A stretch of 64,000 nucleotides of DNA from UBA4733 sp036734945 (GTDB lineage Bacteria > Chloroflexota > UBA4733), in contig DAIMXP010000026.1 of NCBI GenBank assembly GCA_036734945.1, forward strand, positions 6,415 to 70,414. Reading direction: 5' to 3'. Below the pieces are notes generated by a model. It searched no databases, was not told the origin of the DNA, and saw only the letters and a list, made by a program, of their open reading frames with translations. This document shows, one piece after another, positions 59,193-64,000 of this stretch (positions within the stretch are counted from its first letter, which is position 1; each line of letters starts with the position of its first letter). Position numbers and translations under genes: made by a program.

Positions 59193-61730
59193 ATGCTAGC
59201 AACAGGTACCACGCAATTCGCGAAAAGCGATGTCGTCACGCACATGCCCCACCACTCGGTGATGCCCTCGTATAGCGTGGCCGACGACACGCTGGACATG
59301 GGCGCCAGCCTGGGGAACAGCGAACTGTGGGTGACGACCCTGGGGACGGGCGCCATCCAGCAGGTCTTCAACGTCCAACTGGGCGAGTTGCTGGTCAACA
59401 GCATATGCATTCGCTATGCCGGACGCGGCCACCGGCCGCAAGAGAGCGGCATCACGCCCGAAGGAGGCACTGCGTCATCCTATGTCGGCCTCAGCCAGGA
59501 AGAGCGCGGCACTTTCGACCTCCATCCGGCCTACCAGCGCCATCGCTTCGCCATTGCCGGCGCGGTGCAGGTCAGCGAGACTACCTTTCTGCCGCTGACT
59601 GGCAGCGTGGATGGGCCGGGCGATCCACCGTTGGTCTACCAGATGGTGGAGTTGCGCAACGAGAACGATGTGCCTACAGGGCTGCGTGTCTTTGGCTACG
59701 CGCGGCTGCGCGGCAGCCTGGACGCCGACGTAGAGGCGCGCTTTGACCCGGAGTTGGGAGCGCTGGTGGCGCACAGTGCCGGGCGGCCCGATGCGGTACG
59801 CGTCTTTGGCGTGACCGCGACGCCCAGTGGCTACGCTACCAGCTTCGACTACGCCCGCGTCTACACTCGCCTGCATGTGACTCCGCTCGACAACAAGACG
59901 GAGGCGAAGGGCGACATCCTGGCTTGCCTCCAACTCGATTTTCAACTTGCCCCCGGTGAGAGCGCTAAATTGGCCTTCATCACCGCCGTTTCCAGTGAGG
60001 GCGAAGCGAAGGCGATAGCCGCCTACAGCGATGGACAGGATGCGGCGGCAGCCCTGGAAAGCACCTTGCAACACCTGGAAGAGACGCTCTCCTGCGGGCA
60101 GGTGCTGACGCCCGATCCCGTGATTAACCAGGGAGCCCTCTGGAGCAAGGTCAACATGCGGCGCGTGATGGCCCGCTACCCCCAGGGCCCGGCCTTCACC
60201 AACGAACCCGGCGGCTCCTCCAACGTGGTGGGCCGCGATATCGCCTGGTTTGTCTATGGCAACGACCACTTCCTGCCGGCCTTTTCCCGGACGCTGCTGG
60301 ATACCTTCGCCCGCTTGCAGTATCCCAACGGCAAAATCCCGGAGTATTACGACGCGCTTGATGGCCGGGTAGAAGATTACGGCCTGAACATCAACGACGA
60401 CACGCCGCTCTTCATCCTGGCTGTCAACCACCACTACCGCGCCACCGGTGACCTGGAGTGGCTCAAGGCCATCTACCCGGTCGTCGCCAAGGCGGCCCGC
60501 TACATCATTTCCCAGGAAGATGAGCGCGGTCTGGTCTTCTGCTCGGCCAGGGACCCGCGCGGCAACGTCTGGGCCATCGCCGGCTGGCGTAACGTCATCC
60601 CGCAGTACACCCTCAACGGCGCGGTCACCGAGATCAACGCCGAATGTGCAGCGGCGCTGCGCTCCACCGGCCACCTCGCCGAAAACCTGGGCCGTGGCAA
60701 GCGGGAGATCCAGGCGTTCTTCACAGCGGCACAGGACCTGCGCGAGGCCATGGATACGCACCTGCTGAACCCGCAGAACGGACTCTACTACCTCAACATC
60801 GACGCCGATGGCAATATTCACACCGACGTGACCGGTGACGAGATCTTCCCGGTGATGTTCCGCGTCTGCGACGAGGAGGTGGGCTTCCGCATCATCAGCC
60901 GCCTCAACTCGCCGGACTTCTGGACCAGCGGCGGCCTGCGCACCGCCTCGCGGCACGACCCACTCTACGATCCTTTCCGCTTCGTCGGGCTGATCGGCGG
61001 CGTCTGGCCCGGCCTTACCTGGTGGTACGCCTTTGCGGCCGCCCGCTATCACCCGGAGTTCATGGTCGAGGCCCTGCGCGCCTCGTTTCAGCACTATGCC
61101 GCCGCACCGCGGATCAATAACACCGTCCCCGGCCAGTTCAGCGAGTGGTTCGACGGCGAGAGCCTCGTCAACCGTGGCATGCGGCTGAGTCCCTGGGAGC
61201 CGCCGCGCTTCATGTGGGCGGCGGTGGAGGGTGTCTGCGGACTGATGCTCACACCCGGCCCGCCGCGCATCAGTCCGTTAGTGCCGGCGACCTGGAAGTG
61301 GGTGGCGTTATGCCAGTTGCCCTACCACGGCGCCAGCCTGACCTACTTTGCCGCCCGCCAGGAGGGCGAGTTCCATATCTACGCTAATGCCGACATCGAC
61401 ACGCCGCACACCACGGAGCGCTTCGATGAAGACGTTTCCAGCCAGGTTCACGCCTTTTCCTCCTTCGCCGCAGTGGTGGCCTTGCGCCGTCCGGGCTGCC
61501 TGCTGGTGCTCGTCGGCAACGTCGGCGCCTCCACGACGGTGGCGCCCTTGGGCCTGCAGCAGGTGGCCGATGCCGCCGGCGCTTACGACCTGCGCATCTA
61601 CAACAGCGAACGCAGCGCCTGGGAGCCAACCCAACGCATCACCGGCCAGGTCGCCTGTTCGCTGGCGGTGTCGATCGAAGCCAACGGCTACCGGGCGGTG
61701 GAGTTGACGGAGGCGGAACGTCCGTCTTGA
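59193..61730 (+). CDS. Large (alpha/alpha)6-type carbohydrate enzyme
   Basis: An 845-residue protein. An N-terminal beta-sandwich (to about 330, with WVTTLGTGAIQQVFNVQLGE) precedes an (alpha/alpha)6 barrel with NVVGRDIAWFVYGNDHFLPA, then YPNGKIPEYYDALDGRVEDY, TPLFILAVNHHYRATGDLEW and NGAVTEINAECAAALRSTG. It ends in a small beta domain. The layout is that of GH94/GH63/GH78 and debranching-type enzymes; I cannot choose the family from sequence alone. Glu/Asp in PEYYD and VTEINAE are catalytic candidates. No signal peptide. ATG 59193 has GAGGAG upstream. It fits intracellular breakdown of oligosaccharides or a rhamnoside. Confidence 0.82.
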   Translation: MLATGTTQFAKSDVVTHMPHHSVMPSYSVADDTLDMGASLGNSELWVTTLGTGAIQQVFNVQLGELLVNSICIRYAGRGHRPQESGITPEGGTASSYVGLSQEERGTFDLHPAYQRHRFAIAGAVQVSETTFLPLTGSVDGPGDPPLVYQMVELRNENDVPTGLRVFGYARLRGSLDADVEARFDPELGALVAHSAGRPDAVRVFGVTATPSGYATSFDYARVYTRLHVTPLDNKTEAKGDILACLQLDFQLAPGESAKLAFITAVSSEGEAKAIAAYSDGQDAAAALESTLQHLEETLSCGQVLTPDPVINQGALWSKVNMRRVMARYPQGPAFTNEPGGSSNVVGRDIAWFVYGNDHFLPAFSRTLLDTFARLQYPNGKIPEYYDALDGRVEDYGLNINDDTPLFILAVNHHYRATGDLEWLKAIYPVVAKAARYIISQEDERGLVFCSARDPRGNVWAIAGWRNVIPQYTLNGAVTEINAECAAALRSTGHLAENLGRGKREIQAFFTAAQDLREAMDTHLLNPQNGLYYLNIDADGNIHTDVTGDEIFPVMFRVCDEEVGFRIISRLNSPDFWTSGGLRTASRHDPLYDPFRFVGLIGGVWPGLTWWYAFAAARYHPEFMVEALRASFQHYAAAPRINNTVPGQFSEWFDGESLVNRGMRLSPWEPPRFMWAAVEGVCGLMLTPGPPRISPLVPATWKWVALCQLPYHGASLTYFAARQEGEFHIYANADIDTPHTTERFDEDVSSQVHAFSSFAAVVALRRPGCLLVLVGNVGASTTVAPLGLQQVADAAGAYDLRIYNSERSAWEPTQRITGQVACSLAVSIEANGYRAVELTEAERPS

Positions 61731-61791
61731 GGAGGGTCAAAGGGGCGCGAGCAGAGCTCAGGGGGCGCTGTTCACCTGCGTCGCCGTGTCG

Positions 61792-62232
61792 CTACAAGAG
61801 GTGAGAGTTGCAGATTAGCAAGCCGAACTGTGCGAAATGCCGGTCGAATGTGAAGACAGCGCGAATGCCCAAGCGTTCCATCACCACGAAGCTGATCGCG
61901 TCTGCGAAGGAATAGCTTTTGTCTGTGTGGTGCAGAAGCAGCGTCTGAGCTTGCGTTTCATCGGCGGCTCGCACCCGCACGGCGGTTGTAGCGCTGCTTC
62001 CCATTGCCACCAGGAACTGTGCTGCTCTGTCTCTACCGAGCGTGGAGAGAATGAGGGCGTGCGCTTCGATCAGCAGTACGTTTGTCGTGAACTGGCGGTA
62101 GCGCGCCGCGACCAAACGACGTAGGATTGCTTCTGCTTCCAGAGGATACTGGTCGTCGGCGTCGAGCAGAGCAAGATACGCCGAGGAATCAACAAAAGCC
62201 CTCCGCTCTCGGAGCGTGTGCGGAACGGCCAT
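61792..62232 (-). CDS. vapC: VapC-type PIN-domain toxin, second module
   Basis: A 146-residue PIN RNase: FVDSSAYLALLDADD, LLIEAHALILSTLG, YSFADAISFVVMERLG and FTFDRHFAQFG. All four acidic positions are present. It is clearly related to the toxin at 46056 (shared VDSSAY/TDSSAY, SFVVMER and FTFD). The gene starts nine bases after the stop codon of its antitoxin, on the same strand. Confidence 0.87.
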   Translation of the reverse strand: MAVPHTLRERRAFVDSSAYLALLDADDQYPLEAEAILRRLVAARYRQFTTNVLLIEAHALILSTLGRDRAAQFLVAMGSSATTAVRVRAADETQAQTLLLHHTDKSYSFADAISFVVMERLGIRAVFTFDRHFAQFGLLICNSHLL

Positions 62233-62241
62233 CCCGATCTG

Positions 62242-62526
62242 CTACGACGGACGATAGGCACGGGCAAGCTGCTCGTGCTTGCGCCCTGACGCTCCGCCAG
62301 GAATGCCGCTATGACCGATGCCAATCAGCTGAAATAGGGGATCGTCCTCTCTCAGAGGACGAGATCGCCGGTCCGATGATCCGTATCGCGATCTTGCCGG
62401 GCGGAGCACTGCCACTGTCTCGTTATCTTTCTGTAACAGCAGTGGTGTGCCACTGGCCTGAACTCGATCGGCAAAGCATTCCAGTTCCGGCAGTTCGCGC
62501 AGATCAATCGTTTCCACCTGCTTCAT
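62242..62526 (-). CDS. VapB-type antitoxin, second module
   Basis: A 94-residue antitoxin (KQVETIDLRELPELECFADR, ETVAVLRPARS) with a C-terminal block DPLFQLIGIGHSG, then PGGASGRKHEQLARAYR. This aligns with DPLWRLVGVGASA/PGDVSANKHACLAAAY of the antitoxin at 45766. ATG 62526 has GAGGGAGAG a few bases upstream. It is paired with the PIN toxin at 61792. Confidence 0.8.
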   Translation of the reverse strand: MKQVETIDLRELPELECFADRVQASGTPLLLQKDNETVAVLRPARSRYGSSDRRSRPLREDDPLFQLIGIGHSGIPGGASGRKHEQLARAYRPS

Positions 62527-62633
62527 CCTACTCTCCCTCTGGACAGGCGTCCAAGAACCCAATGGCCCGGTTACCAGGCAGTGTACCCTGCCAGGTCGCG
62601 CCGATGGGGACACCCACTCCGTCGTCAGGTACC

Positions 62634-62846
62634 TCAACGTCCCTCTGCTCCAGAATGCGGAAGCCGGCTGACGTAGCGGAGGCCTTCGACCTCGATGTCG
62701 TCCGCTGCCCCGTCCAGGATGCGGCGCATGCTATCAAGCGTCTCCGGTAGGGACACAATCGCACGGGGCGTGTCGGTGAAAGGCGCAATACAAATGAACG
62801 GATCGAACCGGACAGCCCAGATCTCACCCCGGGTCGGCAGCGTCAT
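62634..62846 (-). pseudogene. Decayed MazF/PemK-like toxin
   Basis: The 70-residue frame starts like a MazF toxin (MTLPTRGEIWAVRFDP). It then lacks the conserved core (the RP(V/A)LVVQ and SVV-type strands) and continues with only a loose match (TDTPRAIVSLPETLDSMRRI). MazF proteins are about 110 residues, so this is shortened and probably inactive. ATG 62846 lies inside the 3' end of the Phd antitoxin gene, the normal coupled layout. Confidence 0.55.
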
Positions 62847-63147
62847 CAAGGTCGTCGTCTCCGAAGGCGTCAAATCCGAGTAGATCAAGGTCCTGCTGGT
62901 ACAGGGTTTCGGCACGGGCGGCGGCAACCGTGAGCAACCGCGCCCTCGTCACCGCTGGCGCAGCCAGCAGCGTCTGAGCATCACTCGGAATCTCAATGAG
63001 TTCCAGCATGGCCTCGTACAGGTCCCACGGGAGCACGGCCAGCACCGGCTTCCCGTCCTTGAGGAAGGTCACGGTTTGTCCGTCGCGCAGTTGGTCGGGT
63101 AGGTCGGCAAGCTGTTCTGGGGTATTGCTGAGCGACAGTTCGATCAT
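62824..63147 (-). CDS. Phd/YefM-type antitoxin
   Basis: A 107-residue protein. The N-half has a Phd-like fold (LPDQLRDGQTVTFLKDGKPV, then LAVLPWDLYEAM), and the long acidic C-terminus (LLGFDAFGDDDLDDAADPG) is suited to neutralise a basic toxin. It overlaps the decayed MazF frame by 23 bases. It probably persists as an orphan antitoxin or autorepressor. Confidence 0.72.
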   Translation of the reverse strand: MIELSLSNTPEQLADLPDQLRDGQTVTFLKDGKPVLAVLPWDLYEAMLELIEIPSDAQTLLAAPAVTRARLLTVAAARAETLYQQDLDLLGFDAFGDDDLDDAADPG

Positions 63148-63421
63148 CGCACCTATCCTGTTCCGCCCTGAGCATACCCGATCTCAATACGACGCCTGCC
63201 TTTCGTGGCGTCAGACGCACGAACCCGGCAGGTGCCTCGCGCTGCCCCGGAAATTGGTCGCGGAGAGGTTCGTAGGCCAGTGACTCGTACCGCGCCACCT
63301 CCTCCACAGGGGTGAGCCGCTGATCGACGTGAACGAGGCGGAGCGGTTCCACCATGGCCACGCCTTGACGCACAGGGAAGTCGTGACTCGAGCCGGTAAG
63401 ACGACCTCTCTGTGGTACGTG
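63148..63421. other. Gene-free stretch
   Basis: No supported gene. A minus-strand frame around 63190-63370 (PLRLVHVDQRLTPVEEVARY) has protein-like composition but no recognised family and no clear end. The stretch 63827-64000 at the window edge is likewise unassigned. Confidence 0.3.
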
Positions 63422-63826
63422 CTACGCGCCCGGTGGCGGCCCGCACGGCCCCACGTTGGCAGCGTCCAGCCAGGCGTAGTTGCGGCTCGCCGGGTCCCAG
63501 ACGAAAAGGCGTGCTACGTGCTGGGGCTGCACCACCAGGAAATGGCTCCATTGCGGTCGCGTACCGAAGGCGACAGCATTCGCGTCCGGGCTGGACCAGA
63601 GGGGAGCGTCGGGTGCGAAACTCTCCACCCAGAAGGCGGTGAAGGCGGGCGCCAGCGTGAAGTCGGCTTCCGCGCCCTGGCCGGCCACGACCGTCACGGT
63701 CTGACTGGTCGGTCCCACGACGACGTAGCCGGGGGGTGGCGTGAGCGTGACGGTGTAGGTGGGGCCGCCGTTGGCGCCATCGGTTGGACTGATGGCCGGG
63801 AACTGGTAGCCGCCGGCCGCCAGTTT
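63422..63826 (-). pseudogene. C-terminal fragment of a secreted Chloroflexota-type domain protein
   Basis: An open 134-codon stretch without a start codon of its own. It first shows a carboxypeptidase-regulatory/SpaA-like beta domain (LAAGGYQFPAISPTDG, GYVVVGPTSQTVTVVAGQG). A domain with FWVESFAPDAPLWSSPDANA, QWSHFLVVQPQHVARLFVW and YAWLDAANVGPCGPP follows. I associate the latter with exported proteins of Chloroflexota. A TAA stop at 63827-63829 lies directly upstream in the same frame, and the sequence before it is unrelated. It is therefore the 3' remnant of a larger secreted-protein gene. Confidence 0.65.
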
Positions 63827-64000
63827 TTAGACGTCGGCCTACCATTGCGGCGACGCTGCTCAACGTCATCGCGCTGCTTCGCCCCCCAGGCGGTGAACTC
63901 GTTCAGCTTGCCATGAGGGACCGTGGCAGGCACACCAGTAAGCGGCTTAGAGGGCTTTCAGAAATCATATAGGTGCCATTGCTTGTGGAGCCGGGCGGGC

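Noticed and set aside
59475..61094. Long antisense open frame opposite the large carbohydrate enzyme gene
   Set aside because: GC-rich coding DNA produces long open frames on the other strand. The composition is His/Gly/Val/Gln-rich without any domain, whereas the plus-strand protein has clear barrel motifs.
1..64000. tRNA, rRNA, CRISPR arrays and complete insertion sequences
   Set aside because: I looked for tRNA T-loop sequence, regular spacer-repeat patterns and transposase motifs and found none that I could support.

Overview
The window is GC-rich, densely coded bacterial chromosome without rRNA, tRNA or CRISPR. It most likely comes from a member of the Chloroflexota (Thermomicrobia/Caldilineae-like). 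The pointers are a secreted FGYP/QYF-type domain protein (20506-21444), a C-terminal secreted domain fragment of a kind I associate with this phylum (63422-63826), a fused rhamnulose-1-phosphate aldolase/dehydrogenase of the type described in Chloroflexus, many sulfatases and Gfo/Idh/MocA oxidoreductases, and many small palindromic repeats. The phylum is an inference from gene content, not from a marker gene.

Layout. 1-3.9 kb: a partial Uma2 nuclease gene, a HEPN gene with a small partner, mutL and miaA. 4.1-11.7 kb: a co-directional block headed by a LacI-type regulator with a good sigma-70 promoter, then two tandem paralogous sulfatase-fold enzymes, a sugar-type ABC solute-binding lipoprotein, a third sulfatase and a zinc-ribbon protein. 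11.7-18.5 kb: housekeeping and unknown genes (CCA-adding enzyme, coiled-coil protein, NYN nuclease, aldo-keto reductase, BFN nuclease, zinc-ribbon protein, 2-hydroxyacid dehydrogenase). 18.5-26.5 kb, minus strand: a Gfo/Idh oxidoreductase with its GntR regulator, a secreted protein, a thiamin unit (TPP riboswitch, ThiS-ThiG fusion, ThiO) and two diguanylate-cyclase-type proteins. 26.8-34.9 kb: oxidoreductase, two sugar-phosphate-isomerase-like TIM barrels, a putative metal permease/small membrane protein/ChrB-N operon, greA, rhamnulokinase and a PhyH dioxygenase.

35-52.4 kb is accessory and visibly decaying. It holds orphan and broken toxin-antitoxin genes, a duplicated 0.3-kb block, fragments copied from nearby phyH and oxidoreductase genes, short tandem duplications, a truncated alcohol dehydrogenase and a broken CocE-type hydrolase. 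Intact genes among these include an ECF sigma factor in one open frame with a Tat-type solute-binding protein, the rhamnulose-phosphate aldolase/dehydrogenase, a fourth sulfatase and complete VapBC and ParDE modules. 52.6-61.7 kb carries a split PEP-synthase/rifampin-phosphotransferase-like enzyme, an MFS exporter, a three-GAF histidine kinase and a large (alpha/alpha)6-type carbohydrate enzyme. The last 2 kb has a second VapBC module, a Phd antitoxin with a decayed MazF, and a secreted-protein fragment.

Working together: four sulfatase-fold proteins, two solute-binding proteins, a LacI regulator, three sugar-type oxidoreductases, two isomerase-like TIM barrels, a carbohydrate enzyme and two consecutive steps of L-rhamnose catabolism suggest use of sulfated, deoxysugar-containing glycans. 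The most unusual observations are the sigma-factor/solute-binding-protein frame, a sulfatase-fold enzyme with threonine at the formylglycine position, a triple CCGTG box with identical geometry before two unrelated promoters, and repeat insertion into reading frames.
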